From the NCBI GenBank assembly GCA_022509125.1, contig JAFLTU010000001.1:48144-112143 (forward strand): a stretch of 64,000 bases of DNA, in the 5' to 3' direction. A program made the translations under genes and the position numbers. Positions 46,299 to 55,471 of this stretch are shown piece by piece (position 1 is the stretch's first letter; each line of letters begins with the position of its first letter). The DNA is from Muribaculaceae bacterium. Lineage in GTDB: Bacteria; Bacteroidota; Bacteroidia; Bacteroidales; Muribaculaceae. The notes beneath the pieces were generated by a model. It saw only the letters and a program-made list of their open reading frames with translations, was not told the DNA's origin and made no database searches.

Positions 46299-48392
46299 TT
46301 ATTTTAAGTATTTGTCGAGGAAGCGGAAGAAGACACGCTGCCAGAGGATCGCGTTTTGAGGTTTAAGCACCCAATGGTTTTCATCGGGGAAGACGAGCAT
46401 CTCTGCCTCGAGTCCGTGCATCTTCGCGGCGTTGAAAGCCATCATGCCTTGAGATGCAAGAATACGGTAATCAAGTTCGCCGACAGTGACAAGTATCGGA
46501 GCAGTCCATTTGTCAGTGAAAAGATGCGGAGAATTGGCATAGGTTTTTTGTGCAATTGCGTTGTTCTTGTCCCAGTAGGGGCCTCCGAGGTCGAAATCAG
46601 CAAACCACATTTCTTCGGTTTCAAGATATTGAGCCTCCAGGTTGAAAATACCAGCGTGAGCAATTAAAGCTGCGAAACGTCCCTCATGATGCCCGGCAAG
46701 CCAATAGACTGAGAAACCGCCATAACTTGCACCGATAGCTCCAATCTTGGTTTTGTCGATATAGGGTTGTTCGGCAATATAATCTGCCGCTGCAAAATAG
46801 TCTTGCATGTTCTGACCGCCATAGTCGCCGGAGATCTGACGGTTCCATTCTGTGCCGAAACCGGGGAGACCGCGACGGTTGGGAGCTATCACAACGTAAC
46901 CATTGGCGGCCATTATCATGAAATTCCAGCGATAACTCCAGAACTGACTAACGGCCTGTTGGGGACCTCCCTGGCAGTAAAGGATAGCAGGATACTTCTT
47001 TTGAGGATCGAAATCCGGAGGAAGGATAATCCAGGAAAGCATTTCTTTTCCGTCGGTGGTTTTTACGAAAGTCTTTTCTACGGAGCCGAGTTTAAGCTGA
47101 GCAATGAGCTCTCCGTTGACATTCGTTATCTCTTTTACGGGAGAATCTTTAGAGACAAGACAAATCTCGTTGGGGCGCATCATAGAATGGCGGAGGGTTA
47201 CTGCAGAAGTTTCAGAGATAGGAGTTACGGATACGAAATCGCAGACATCCTCGGCGATTGTCTCAATTTCTGTAGTGAAGGGATTCATACGGAAGACGGG
47301 TTCCGTTCCTTGATAGTAAGCTGCAAACCAAATAAAGCTGCCATCAGGGCTCCATGCAATCTCTTCCGGCCAATAATCCCAATCGGCGGTGAGGTCAGTC
47401 ATTTCACCGGTCTTTATATCTAGTAGCATGAGACGTTTCTTGTCGCTCTCAAATTTGGGAGTAGCCATCGATAGGAAGGCCACTTTATTGCCGTCGGGCG
47501 AGAAATGGGGATCTGTGTCGTATCCCGGCATACCCTCAGTGAGACATTTTGTGGAGCCATCCTCAAGGTTATAGAGATAAAGGTTGCTGTCGGTCGAGAA
47601 AGCATATTCCTGTCCTTTGAGTTTTCGGCTCACATAGATAAGGGATTTGCTGTCGGGAGACCAGGCGAAAGCGTCGCTGCCACCAAAAGGCCGCATGGGA
47701 CATTCAAAGGGTTCTCCCTCCATTATGTCTTTAGCCCCTGAAATTCCGTCGATTGAAAAATCAGCGAGGAAAGGATGAGGAATTTGGGTTACCCATTCGT
47801 CCCAATGCTTATACATCAAGTCGTCTACTACACGTCCGGTTGTCTTTGGCAAGCCCTTGAAAAGCTCCTCGTCTTTCTGATTGAAGTCGTCGATAGGAGA
47901 GCCGTAGATTATTTTTTTACCATCGGGGGAAATCTCAAAACATTCGATTCCGTTTTTGACATCCGAGAGCCGTTTTTCACCCGTCCCATCGGAATTCATT
48001 ATGAAAACCTGCATGGAATTTAGTTTATCATCTTTCCGGAGGAAGGCGATTTTATTGCCATCCTCCACCCATCTGATATTGGATTCTGAGGGGGCAGAGG
48101 TTGTCAGACGAGTCATTTCTGAACCGTCAGTGTTTATCTTATATATCTCCGCGTTGGCTCTGTTTTCCTCAATGTCTTCATAGGAGAGTGTGAAGGCTAT
48201 CGTTTTGCCGTCGGGCGAAGGTTTGGCCTCTGATATTCTTCCGAAGGCCTCCAGGATTTCAGGGGTGAGCCTGCCATCTTTTACTTCCACTACAGGTTTT
48301 TCGATAATTTTTTGTTGTGTGGATTTTTCCGATCCACAAGCAGCCAGTAGCGGCAAAGCCAGTGTAGACATTATAAATGCGGTTTTATTCAT
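46299..48392 (-). CDS. S9 family peptidase (prolyl oligopeptidase/DPP-like) lipoprotein
   Basis: Serine peptidase of 697 residues, probably cleaving short peptides in the periplasm or on the cell surface. The N-terminal TALALPLLAAC-type lipobox (MNKTAFIMSTLALPLLAAC) predicts a lipid anchor. A WD40-like beta-propeller follows (repeated SPDGKTIAFT, SPDGKKIIYG, SPDGNKVAFL, SPDGSFIWF segments). The C-terminal alpha/beta-hydrolase has the nucleophile Ser556 in GASYGGF, the Asp in VGELDYRI and the His in DENHWV. This is the acylaminoacyl-peptidase/DPP5-like layout. It has a consensus minus-strand promoter and its own terminator, so it is a single-gene unit, divergent from the efflux operon. Confidence 0.93.
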   Translation of the reverse strand: MNKTAFIMSTLALPLLAACGSEKSTQQKIIEKPVVEVKDGRLTPEILEAFGRISEAKPSPDGKTIAFTLSYEDIEENRANAEIYKINTDGSEMTRLTTSAPSESNIRWVEDGNKIAFLRKDDKLNSMQVFIMNSDGTGEKRLSDVKNGIECFEISPDGKKIIYGSPIDDFNQKDEELFKGLPKTTGRVVDDLMYKHWDEWVTQIPHPFLADFSIDGISGAKDIMEGEPFECPMRPFGGSDAFAWSPDSKSLIYVSRKLKGQEYAFSTDSNLYLYNLEDGSTKCLTEGMPGYDTDPHFSPDGNKVAFLSMATPKFESDKKRLMLLDIKTGEMTDLTADWDYWPEEIAWSPDGSFIWFAAYYQGTEPVFRMNPFTTEIETIAEDVCDFVSVTPISETSAVTLRHSMMRPNEICLVSKDSPVKEITNVNGELIAQLKLGSVEKTFVKTTDGKEMLSWIILPPDFDPQKKYPAILYCQGGPQQAVSQFWSYRWNFMIMAANGYVVIAPNRRGLPGFGTEWNRQISGDYGGQNMQDYFAAADYIAEQPYIDKTKIGAIGASYGGFSVYWLAGHHEGRFAALIAHAGIFNLEAQYLETEEMWFADFDLGGPYWDKNNAIAQKTYANSPHLFTDKWTAPILVTVGELDYRILASQGMMAFNAAKMHGLEAEMLVFPDENHWVLKPQNAILWQRVFFRFLDKYLK

Positions 48393-48432
48393 AGTGGGGT
48401 TTTTTAGATTTTCTTTTGCTAATGGATAAGGC

Positions 48433-48464
48433 CAAAATTAAAGAAAAGCTGTGGTTTAATCAAA
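48433..48464 (-). promoter_or_regulatory. Consensus promoter of the S9 peptidase gene
   Basis: On the minus strand TTTG (plus CAAA, 48461-48464), a 20-bp spacer and TAATTTTG (plus CAAAATTA, 48433-48440). The leader would be about 34 nt. Confidence 0.75.
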
Positions 48465-48553
48465 CTTCAACATAGGAAATTCCTTCTCCATGTAATAGGG
48501 TATAGGCCAAACTGAGCTTTTGTAATATCTATCAAAAAGTTAATCATAGGAAA

Positions 48554-48587
48554 TTTGATAATTATACATTTTTATACAGTAATTTTG
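48554..48587 (+). promoter_or_regulatory. Promoter of the RND efflux operon
   Basis: TTTG at 48554-48557, a 22-bp spacer, TAATTTTG at 48580-48587. An in-frame ATG at 48555 falls inside the -33 box and is not a start. Confidence 0.72.
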
Positions 48588-48614
48588 CAGTATCCTAAAA
48601 TATATGTTTTTTCT

Positions 48615-49670
48615 ATGAAATTTTATAAAGCTAATTTATTTATAGCGGCAAGTTTAATGATTATCTTTTCCGTTGGATGCAAGGAAAATAAACCTGGGAA
48701 TGACAGTCTACGGACGGTTATTCTCACACATCCTTCTCCTATTAACGGAAGCTCTTCGGAGGAATATTCAGGCATCATAGAAGAGGGCAAGAGCGTCAAC
48801 GCATCATTTATGGCGGATGGCAAAATAAACAGGTTGTTGGTCAAAGAGGGCGACCGAGTAAAAAAGGGCCAATTAATAGCTTCTCTTGATGATTCGGATT
48901 ACCAGATAGGCGTCAATCAATTGAAAACCCAGTTCCATCAGATGACAGAAGAGAAAAAAAGGATGGATGAGATGTTTGCTCGCCATAATATAGCCCCTAA
49001 CGACTATGAGAAATTTACCGCCGGCTACGAGCAACTGCGATTGCAAGTGGAAATGGCCGAAAATAAATTAGGATACACCAACCTTTATTCACCAACGGAT
49101 GGATATATTTCAGAAAAATTTATGGAGCCGGGAGAACTGGTTGGTGCAGGAACTCCCGTTTATAAAATCACCGACGACTCCAGTCTTATAGCCAGTTTGG
49201 ATCTGCCTGTAGAGATGTATATCCACCGCAATAACATTGTTTCCACAGTGGGATTTTCCCCGGTTTTTCAAGATAATTCCATACCATTAGGCATAGAGAG
49301 TTTTACTCCGAATCCTTCAAACAACATGCTATATCAGATGAAATTAAATATCCCTCAAAAATATGCCGGAAATCTTAGTCCCGGAATGAACATTAGAGTT
49401 GATATAACGGTAAATGAGGGAGGGACTGAGGGTTACGAAATACCCTCGCGTGCCATTTTAAAAGAAAATGAAACCACCTATGTATGGGTTTTCAATGTGT
49501 CTGATTCTACCATCACAAAAAAGGCGGTAAATGTAGTTGGGACCCCTGTAGATAAGAAAATCACTGTTTCAGGACTTTCCGGACAAGAAGCAATAGTGGA
49601 AACCGGAGTGAAACAATTGTATGAGGGAGAAAAGGTGAATGTCGCCAAGAATTCAGACTACTCATTGTAA
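48615..49670 (+). CDS. RND efflux periplasmic adaptor (HlyD/AcrA family) lipoprotein
   Basis: Membrane-fusion protein linking the RND pump to the outer-membrane channel. The ATG at 48615 gives 351 residues with a lipoprotein signal (FIAASLMIIFSVGC, Cys22). The biotinyl/lipoyl-like half motifs are VNASFMADGKINRLLVKEGDRVKKGQLIASLD and NLYSPTDGYISEKFMEPGELVGAGTPVYKITD, with a short alpha-helical hairpin between (HQMTEEKKRMDEMFAR). A beta-barrel and membrane-proximal domain follow. The first gene of a three-gene operon; the pump begins three bases after its stop. No regulator gene sits next to it. Confidence 0.93.
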   Translation: MKFYKANLFIAASLMIIFSVGCKENKPGNDSLRTVILTHPSPINGSSSEEYSGIIEEGKSVNASFMADGKINRLLVKEGDRVKKGQLIASLDDSDYQIGVNQLKTQFHQMTEEKKRMDEMFARHNIAPNDYEKFTAGYEQLRLQVEMAENKLGYTNLYSPTDGYISEKFMEPGELVGAGTPVYKITDDSSLIASLDLPVEMYIHRNNIVSTVGFSPVFQDNSIPLGIESFTPNPSNNMLYQMKLNIPQKYAGNLSPGMNIRVDITVNEGGTEGYEIPSRAILKENETTYVWVFNVSDSTITKKAVNVVGTPVDKKITVSGLSGQEAIVETGVKQLYEGEKVNVAKNSDYSL

Positions 49671-49673
49671 GCC

Positions 49674-52600
49674 ATGAATAGAATCACAAAGTTTTTTATT
49701 GAGAGAAAGACCCTCTTTTGGTCAGTGGTCTTTCTTATTATCGCCGTTGGCGTCATGGCTTATATGTCAATGCCGAAGCTTGAAGACCCCGCTGTGACCG
49801 TCAAACAGGCATCGGTGGTGGTTTTGTATCCGGGAGCCGACACAAAAAGAGTTGAAAAGGATGTTGTCTCTGTGCTTGAGGAGCAATTGAGAGCGTTGCC
49901 CGATGTAAGAAAAATCACCAGCACAGTGAAAGAGGGACAAGCCCTCATCCAGGTAGAGTTCAATTTTGAAACCCCTATGGAAGAGGTGGAACAACACTTC
50001 GACCTGGTTAGAAGAAAAGTTGCTGACACTGAAATGCTTTTGCCTCCTGGTGTGATGTCTCCTATTGTCATCGACGACATGATGGATGTCTATGGCATTT
50101 TCTATTCCTTTAGTGGGGAAGATTACAATTATGAGGAATTGGAACAATATGCCAAGCTCCTGAAAAAGGAGATAATGGCTGTGAAGGGTGTGAAGAGAGT
50201 GAATGTAGGAGGCACCCAAAGGGAGGTAATAGATATAGCCTTTACACCCGAACAGATTCGTAACAACGGACTTCTTCCTCTTCTCGTGGCTCAAGCTCTC
50301 CAATCATCCACTAAGGCTATTGATGCTGGGAAATTGATGAACGGAGAAGACAGAATCATGATTAATGTGACAGAAGGAGCCTCTTCGGTAGAAGAAATAT
50401 CTTCTCTATTTATTGATTTCCCAGATGGAAAAAAAGTAAGATTGGGAGATATTGCGAAAATAACCAAGCATTCGGCCTCTCCGGAATCGGGAGGATTCTA
50501 TCTTAACGGGAAGCCGGCACTTACCCTGCTTGTCGCTCTGGAGAAAGATGCAGTTGTGCCTTCAGTCGGAATCAAGGTGGATGAAAAAGTGAATGAAACC
50601 CTTTCCCAACTTCCCGTGGGTTTGACTATAGATAAGATTTTCTTCCAGCCCGATCAGGTGAATGAAGCCATCTCATCTTTCATGATAAATCTGATTGAAT
50701 CAGTGCTGATTGTTATTTTCGTATTAATGATTGCCATGGGCTGGAAAGCAGGTTTGATAATAGGTCTCGGGTTGGTATTGACAGTGGCCCTCTCCTTTCC
50801 TATCTTATCTGCTTTGGATTCCACCTTACAAAGAATTTCGTTGGGCGCCTTCATCATTGCAATGGGCATGTTGGTGGATAATGCCGTTGTGATAATGGAT
50901 GGGATTATGAAAGACCGAACCCGCGGATTGCCGAAATCCACTTATTTATATAGGATAGGCAAACAGACGGCATGGCCTCTTTTAGGAGCTACCCTCATAG
51001 CGGCTGCAACTTTTCTGCCAATATATCTAACTGCAGGGACAGTTGGAGAATTTGCCGGCGACCTTTTCTTAGTGGTTTGTGTAAGCCTTATGGTGAGCTG
51101 GGTGTTGGCTATTATTCAGGTCCCCGTTTGTGCGGATCAATGGCTATCGCCTGATAATGTGTCTGAAGAGGTAAAAGAACAACCACCGCTCAATCGATTT
51201 GAAAAGTTTGTCAAGAAAATAGTTGAGTTTTTGATCGCTCATAAAGGGCTTACCGTCACTTTCTCCGTGGTTCTTTTAGCCGGAGCCGGAGGTGCTATTT
51301 TATTAGTCAGAAATGTGTTTTTCCCCGATTTCAATTATGATCAGTTTGTAGTGGAATGTTATTATCCGCCCGAAAGTAATCCGGAAACGGTGAGGTCCAG
51401 AATGTTTGAATTGTCAGACTCAATCATGCTTGAAAAGGATGTGAGGAATGTGGCAATAAGCATGGGAGGGGCTCCCGGAAGATATTGTCTTGTACGCCCC
51501 ATTCCTGAAGGGGGAGACAATTACGCGGAATTCATTGTTCAATGCAAGGATTATCACGCCGTGCAGAAACTGTCGAAGGATCTCACAAAGAGGTTGAGAG
51601 AAATAGCCCCGGAAGCATATATAAGGGCCAGAAAATATAATTTCTCTGTATCTTCCTCACATCTAATAGAGGTGGAATTTACCGGGCCGGATCCCAAAGT
51701 TCTTAGAGAACTTGCAAAAGAGGCTGAAACTATAATGAGAAATTCCCCTTACGTGGATCCCTATACCGTGCAAAACAGCTGGAACGCACCCACAAGACAA
51801 CTTTCAGTTGCTTATTCAGCTCAATCGGCTGCCAGGGCCGGTGTCAACAGAGGGGATGTGGGAAATGCCCTCCAGGCAGCCACAGACGGTTACACTGTGG
51901 GAGTGGTCAGCAGTAACGACAATCTTATCCCGATAAATATTGTGGTCAGGAATTCGGATGGGTCAAGACTTAAAGATTTATCTAATATTCCGGTTTGGAG
52001 CATGGCCAACGTTAACTTGTCTGAAAACGATTTAGAGGCTCTCATGAGAGGTTCAAAGGATGTTGCCGACATTAAAAAAAATATGTTTATCACCACAACT
52101 CTTGCCAACTGTATCGACAGCATCTCAACCATTTGGGAAGAAAGCCTTCTCACAAGATATAATGGTATGAGAAGTATTCAGGCTGAATGCGACCCTGACC
52201 CCTATAATGTGGATGCCACTCCTGATAAACTTCTAAAATCTGTAAAACCTGAGATTGAAAAAATCAAAATTCCCAAAGGCTATAAAATGAGATGGGTGGG
52301 AGAAACGGAAACTTCAGACGAGGCGATGGGAAAAGTTTTCCAGAATCTTCCTGTGATGATTATAATCTTGATAGTGGTGTTGCTCTTGCTTTTCAATAAT
52401 TGGAAGAAACTTGCAGTGATTCTTTTGTGTTTCCCATTTGTGTTGTGCGGGATAGTCCCGGCCCTCATTCTTACTAACACCCCATTTACATTCCTTGCAA
52501 TCCTCGGGGTAATGGGTTTGATGGGTATGATTATTAAAAATGCCATAGTTCTTGTGGATGAAATAAATGCCCTGAATGGAGAGCAACGGATGGAACTGTA

Positions 52601-52817
52601 TCCAGCAATTGTCAATGCCACAATCTCCAGGGTAAGGCCCGTGTTGCTTGCATCCCTCACAACCGTGGCCGGAATGATTCCGCTTGTGGGAGATCCCATG
52701 TATGGTCCCTTAGCTGTTACAGTTATTGGAGGGTTGCTAATAGGAACCTGTGTGACTCTGTTATTCCTGCCGGTTATTTATTCAATTTTCTTCTCTGTTA
52801 AACCAGTCTCCAAATGA
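49674..52817 (+). CDS. RND family efflux transporter permease (AcrB-like)
   Basis: Proton-driven inner-membrane pump of 1047 residues. The layout is that of the AcrB/HAE family: a first helix (LFWSVVFLIIAVGVMAYMSM), a large periplasmic porter domain with LYPGADTKRVEKDVVSVLEEQL, membrane block one containing LGAFIIAMGMLVDNAVVIMDGI (with the acidic relay), a second periplasmic domain, and membrane block two with GLMGMIIKNAIVLVDEINAL. The substrate may be drugs, bile salts or similar; metals cannot be ruled out. The gene overlaps the following TolC gene by four bases. Confidence 0.94.
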   Translation: MNRITKFFIERKTLFWSVVFLIIAVGVMAYMSMPKLEDPAVTVKQASVVVLYPGADTKRVEKDVVSVLEEQLRALPDVRKITSTVKEGQALIQVEFNFETPMEEVEQHFDLVRRKVADTEMLLPPGVMSPIVIDDMMDVYGIFYSFSGEDYNYEELEQYAKLLKKEIMAVKGVKRVNVGGTQREVIDIAFTPEQIRNNGLLPLLVAQALQSSTKAIDAGKLMNGEDRIMINVTEGASSVEEISSLFIDFPDGKKVRLGDIAKITKHSASPESGGFYLNGKPALTLLVALEKDAVVPSVGIKVDEKVNETLSQLPVGLTIDKIFFQPDQVNEAISSFMINLIESVLIVIFVLMIAMGWKAGLIIGLGLVLTVALSFPILSALDSTLQRISLGAFIIAMGMLVDNAVVIMDGIMKDRTRGLPKSTYLYRIGKQTAWPLLGATLIAAATFLPIYLTAGTVGEFAGDLFLVVCVSLMVSWVLAIIQVPVCADQWLSPDNVSEEVKEQPPLNRFEKFVKKIVEFLIAHKGLTVTFSVVLLAGAGGAILLVRNVFFPDFNYDQFVVECYYPPESNPETVRSRMFELSDSIMLEKDVRNVAISMGGAPGRYCLVRPIPEGGDNYAEFIVQCKDYHAVQKLSKDLTKRLREIAPEAYIRARKYNFSVSSSHLIEVEFTGPDPKVLRELAKEAETIMRNSPYVDPYTVQNSWNAPTRQLSVAYSAQSAARAGVNRGDVGNALQAATDGYTVGVVSSNDNLIPINIVVRNSDGSRLKDLSNIPVWSMANVNLSENDLEALMRGSKDVADIKKNMFITTTLANCIDSISTIWEESLLTRYNGMRSIQAECDPDPYNVDATPDKLLKSVKPEIEKIKIPKGYKMRWVGETETSDEAMGKVFQNLPVMIIILIVVLLLLFNNWKKLAVILLCFPFVLCGIVPALILTNTPFTFLAILGVMGLMGMIIKNAIVLVDEINALNGEQRMELYPAIVNATISRVRPVLLASLTTVAGMIPLVGDPMYGPLAVTVIGGLLIGTCVTLLFLPVIYSIFFSVKPVSK

Positions 52818-54154
52818 AAACCATAATATTGATAATTCTTGTCGCAATATTTTCAGCCTTTCCGTTGAAGGCAATTGAGCTTTCTTTGGAAGATTGCAGG
52901 AAGATGGCATTGGAAAGCGATGAACTCGTCAAGATAGCAAAAAATAGAGTGACACAGTCTAACTTGGACAAGGGAGTTGCCACTACGGCCTATCTTCCAA
53001 AAATTGACGGAAGCGCCTCAGCTTTTTACATGACTCCGAATTCTTCAATGGGGGATGCAATGGAGCTTCAGATGCGGGGAGTGTATCTTGCCGGATTTTC
53101 CCTTGTGCAACCCATTTATGCCGGTGGGAAAATCTACACTGCCAACAAGCTGGCAAAGTTAGGGCAGGAAGCGGCTCGGCAGCAACTGGAGGCAACAGAG
53201 ATGGATGTAGTGGCCAATGCTGAGAAAAGTTATTGGATGTATATTGCCGTGAGATCTAAAATCGACATGCTCCTGTCATATATCCAGCAACTTGATTCTA
53301 TATTAAGTTATACCCGTTCGGCCTATGAATTGGGACTTACGACCTATTTGAACGTATCCAGGGTGGAGACAAAGATGTCGGAGCTGCAGTATAATCTTCG
53401 TCAGGCCAGATCAGGAGAAGATCTTTGCCGCTTGTCGTTATGCCGAATTATAGGAGTAGATGATTCCGAAGCCATCATTCCAACCGAAAAATTAAATGTC
53501 CTTCCGCAATCCTCCTTTCCCTTCGCGGGGATAGAATCCAGACCGGAGTTGCACTTATCTATGATTAATCTGGAGGCAAAAAAACATGATATAGGGATGG
53601 TGAGGTCAGATTTCCTTCCAACGATCGGGTTGCAATTGGGATGGAACGCATTCGGCAACATGAAGATGAAAAATTATATGATGCTTGATGACGGCACAGT
53701 GTTTCCCTATTCACAGACCATAAGTTATAAAGGATTTGTTGGAGCAGTCTCCCTGTCGGTGCCTATATTTCATTGGGGGGAGGGCTTTAAGAAAGTGAAG
53801 AAAGCAAAGATTGAAGTGGAGAACGCAGCTTTAGAGCTTGAGCAAAACCGGAAACTTATGGAGTTACAGGCCCGTCAGGCCTACAGGAATTATCTGGATG
53901 GCTTTGCCTTGATTGAAAGTGCTGAAAAGGCCTTTTCAGAAGCTGAATTGAACTTGAAAATGATGAAAGAGCAGTATGAAAGCGGGCTTATGACCCTCAC
54001 AGACCTATTGGAAGCTCAATCTCAATGGCAATCTTCATTTTCCAATCTGATAGAAGCAAAGACCCAACTGAAAATTAATGAGGTGGACTATCTCCGCACG
54101 ATAGGGGCCACGCTTTCTCAGAGGGAAAAAGGAGATAAAAAGTTGCAGGAATGA
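52814..54154 (+). CDS. TolC family outer-membrane efflux protein
   Basis: Outer-membrane channel of the tripartite pump, 446 residues. The signal peptide is MKTIILIILVAIFSAFPLKA. The mature protein has two structural repeats, each with long coiled-coil helices (ALELEQNRKLMELQARQAYRNYL, SEAELNLKMMKEQYESGLMTLTDLLEAQSQW) and beta-strand segments such as GAVSLSVPIFHWG. ATG overlaps the pump's stop as ATGA, so translation is coupled. Its last codons contain the -33 box of the rpsF promoter. Confidence 0.93.
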   Translation: MKTIILIILVAIFSAFPLKAIELSLEDCRKMALESDELVKIAKNRVTQSNLDKGVATTAYLPKIDGSASAFYMTPNSSMGDAMELQMRGVYLAGFSLVQPIYAGGKIYTANKLAKLGQEAARQQLEATEMDVVANAEKSYWMYIAVRSKIDMLLSYIQQLDSILSYTRSAYELGLTTYLNVSRVETKMSELQYNLRQARSGEDLCRLSLCRIIGVDDSEAIIPTEKLNVLPQSSFPFAGIESRPELHLSMINLEAKKHDIGMVRSDFLPTIGLQLGWNAFGNMKMKNYMMLDDGTVFPYSQTISYKGFVGAVSLSVPIFHWGEGFKKVKKAKIEVENAALELEQNRKLMELQARQAYRNYLDGFALIESAEKAFSEAELNLKMMKEQYESGLMTLTDLLEAQSQWQSSFSNLIEAKTQLKINEVDYLRTIGATLSQREKGDKKLQE

Positions 54155-54173
54155 CAGAAAATTAGTAATTTTG
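54143..54173 (+). promoter_or_regulatory. Promoter of rpsF-rpsR-rplI
   Basis: TTG at 54143-54145, a 20-bp spacer and TAATTTTG at 54166-54173. The -33 box lies within the 3' end of the tolC gene. The expected leader is about 50 nt and A-rich; I see no convincing S6-S18 autoregulatory structure. Confidence 0.75.
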
Positions 54174-54230
54174 CCGCGGTTTTCGGCGAAAAAGGGCTGA
54201 AACCATAAGAAACCAAACAAACAAAACACT

Positions 54231-54614
54231 ATGAATTGTTACGAAACCGTTTTCATTTTGACTCCCGTTTTGTCTGACGAACAGATGAAGGAAGCGGTAG
54301 AAAAATTCAAAAACGTGCTTTTACAAAACGGAGCCGAGATAGTGAATGAGGAACTTTGGGGCCTCAAGAAATTAGCCTATCCAATCCAGAAGAAGAGCAC
54401 AGGATTTTACTGCCTGCTTGAATTCAAGGGAGAGCCGACGATTGTCAAGAAACTTGACATCGCTTTCAGACGCGACGAGAAGGTGATCAGATTTTTGACC
54501 TTCCGTCTTGACAAATATGCTCAGGAATATGCCGAGAAACGTAGAAACCTGAGAGCTAACAAAACAAACGAGAATGCGGCAGCAGCAGCTGTGGCAGAAA
54601 AAAAGGAGGCTTAA
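54231..54614 (+). CDS. rpsF: Small ribosomal subunit protein bS6
   Basis: Ribosomal protein S6 of the small-subunit platform, which binds S18 and 16S rRNA. The sequence [25 protein letters not shown] opens the ferredoxin-like fold; [23 protein letters not shown] and a late [19 protein letters not shown] are diagnostic. At 127 residues it is longer than most because of an alanine-rich C-terminal tail, as in other Bacteroidota. It begins an operon with rpsR and rplI, transcribed from its own promoter. Confidence 0.97.
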   Translation: MNCYETVFILTPVLSDEQMKEAVEKFKNVLLQNGAEIVNEELWGLKKLAYPIQKKSTGFYCLLEFKGEPTIVKKLDIAFRRDEKVIRFLTFRLDKYAQEYAEKRRNLRANKTNENAAAAAVAEKKEA

Positions 54615-54617
54615 GCT

Positions 54618-54884
54618 ATGGCAGCAAACAGTGAAATCAGATATCTCACTCCTGTGACAGTCGAGACCAGGAAGAAGAAATATTGCCGTTTTAAAAGAAG
54701 TGGCATTAAATATATCGACTATAAAGATCCCGAGTTTCTCAAGAAATTTCTCAACGAGCAGGGTAAGATCTTGCCTCGCCGCATCACCGGAACTTCCCTA
54801 AAGTTCCAACGTAGAGTAGCCCAGGCAGTGAAAAGAGCTCGCCATTTGGCATTGCTCCCCTATGTGGCTGACTTGATGAAATAA
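54618..54884 (+). CDS. rpsR: Small ribosomal subunit protein bS18
   Basis: Ribosomal protein S18, partner of S6. The 88-residue protein contains [21 protein letters not shown] and [31 protein letters not shown], the conserved rRNA-binding block. Its ATG is four bases after the rpsF stop, so both proteins are probably made in equal amounts. The order rpsF-rpsR-rplI matches many bacteria. Confidence 0.97.
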   Translation: MAANSEIRYLTPVTVETRKKKYCRFKRSGIKYIDYKDPEFLKKFLNEQGKILPRRITGTSLKFQRRVAQAVKRARHLALLPYVADLMK

Positions 54885-54913
54885 TTCCAACAACACATTC
54901 AAAAAGAGAAAAG

Positions 54914-55357
54914 ATGAAAATTATTCTGAAAGAAAACATACCGACCCTCGGCTATAAGGATGATGTTGTGGAGGTTAAGGATGGCTACGGCCGCAATTAT
55001 CTCATTCCTCAGGGAAAAGCAATCATCGCATCCGAGGCAGCTCTCAAACGCAGAGAAGAAGACCATAAGCAAAGAGCCCATAAGCTCGAAAAAATCAAGG
55101 CCGACGCTGAGGCTGCTGCAGCTGCTCTCGAAGGAGTTAAACTCACAATCGGTGCAAAGACGAGCTCAAAGGGCACTATCTTTGGCTCTGTCAACGCTAT
55201 CCAGATTGCTGAAGCCCTCGAAAAGCTGGGCCATATCGTCGACAGGAAGATAATAGAAATCAAAGACCCGGTGAAAGAAGTGGGTGTTTACAAAGCTATT
55301 ATACGTTTCCATAAAGACGTGGTGACCGATATTGAATTCGAAGTAATTGCCGAATAA
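54914..55357 (+). CDS. rplI: Large ribosomal subunit protein bL9
   Basis: Ribosomal protein L9 of the L1 stalk base, 147 residues. The N-terminal domain has KIILKENIPTLGYKDDVVEVKDGYGRNYLIPQGKAI, a nearly invariant block. A long central helix (RREEDHKQRAHKLEKIKADAEAAAAAL) joins the C-terminal rRNA-binding domain, which includes KTSSKGTIFGSVNAIQIAEAL. It follows rpsR by 29 bp and is the last gene before a strong terminator. Confidence 0.97.
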   Translation: MKIILKENIPTLGYKDDVVEVKDGYGRNYLIPQGKAIIASEAALKRREEDHKQRAHKLEKIKADAEAAAAALEGVKLTIGAKTSSKGTIFGSVNAIQIAEALEKLGHIVDRKIIEIKDPVKEVGVYKAIIRFHKDVVTDIEFEVIAE

Positions 55358-55377
55358 GAATTCATTATTCAATAAGC

Positions 55378-55407
55378 AAAGGATATCGGAAACGGTATCC
55401 TTTTTTT
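55378..55407 (+). terminator. Terminator of the rpsF operon
   Basis: AAAGGATA (55378-55385) and TATCCTTT (55396-55403) form an 8-bp stem, extended by CG-GAAA-CG into a stable tetraloop, followed by a T-run. Confidence 0.92.
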
Positions 55408-55423
55408 ATTGGGCATTTTTTAT

Positions 55424-55431
55424 TAAATTTG
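55424..55431 (+). promoter_or_regulatory. -7 box of dnaN
   Basis: TAAATTTG, exact TAnnTTTG, 40 bp before the dnaN ATG. No proper -33 box is seen; a T-run from the preceding terminator lies at that place. Confidence 0.55.
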
Positions 55432-55471
55432 CCTATAAAACGAAAAAGCAACTCCCCAAAAGCAGAACACT

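Noticed and set aside
46767-47423. Plus-strand ORF of 218 codons opposite the S9 peptidase
   Set aside because: Antisense shadow of a gene with an intact catalytic triad and its own promoter.
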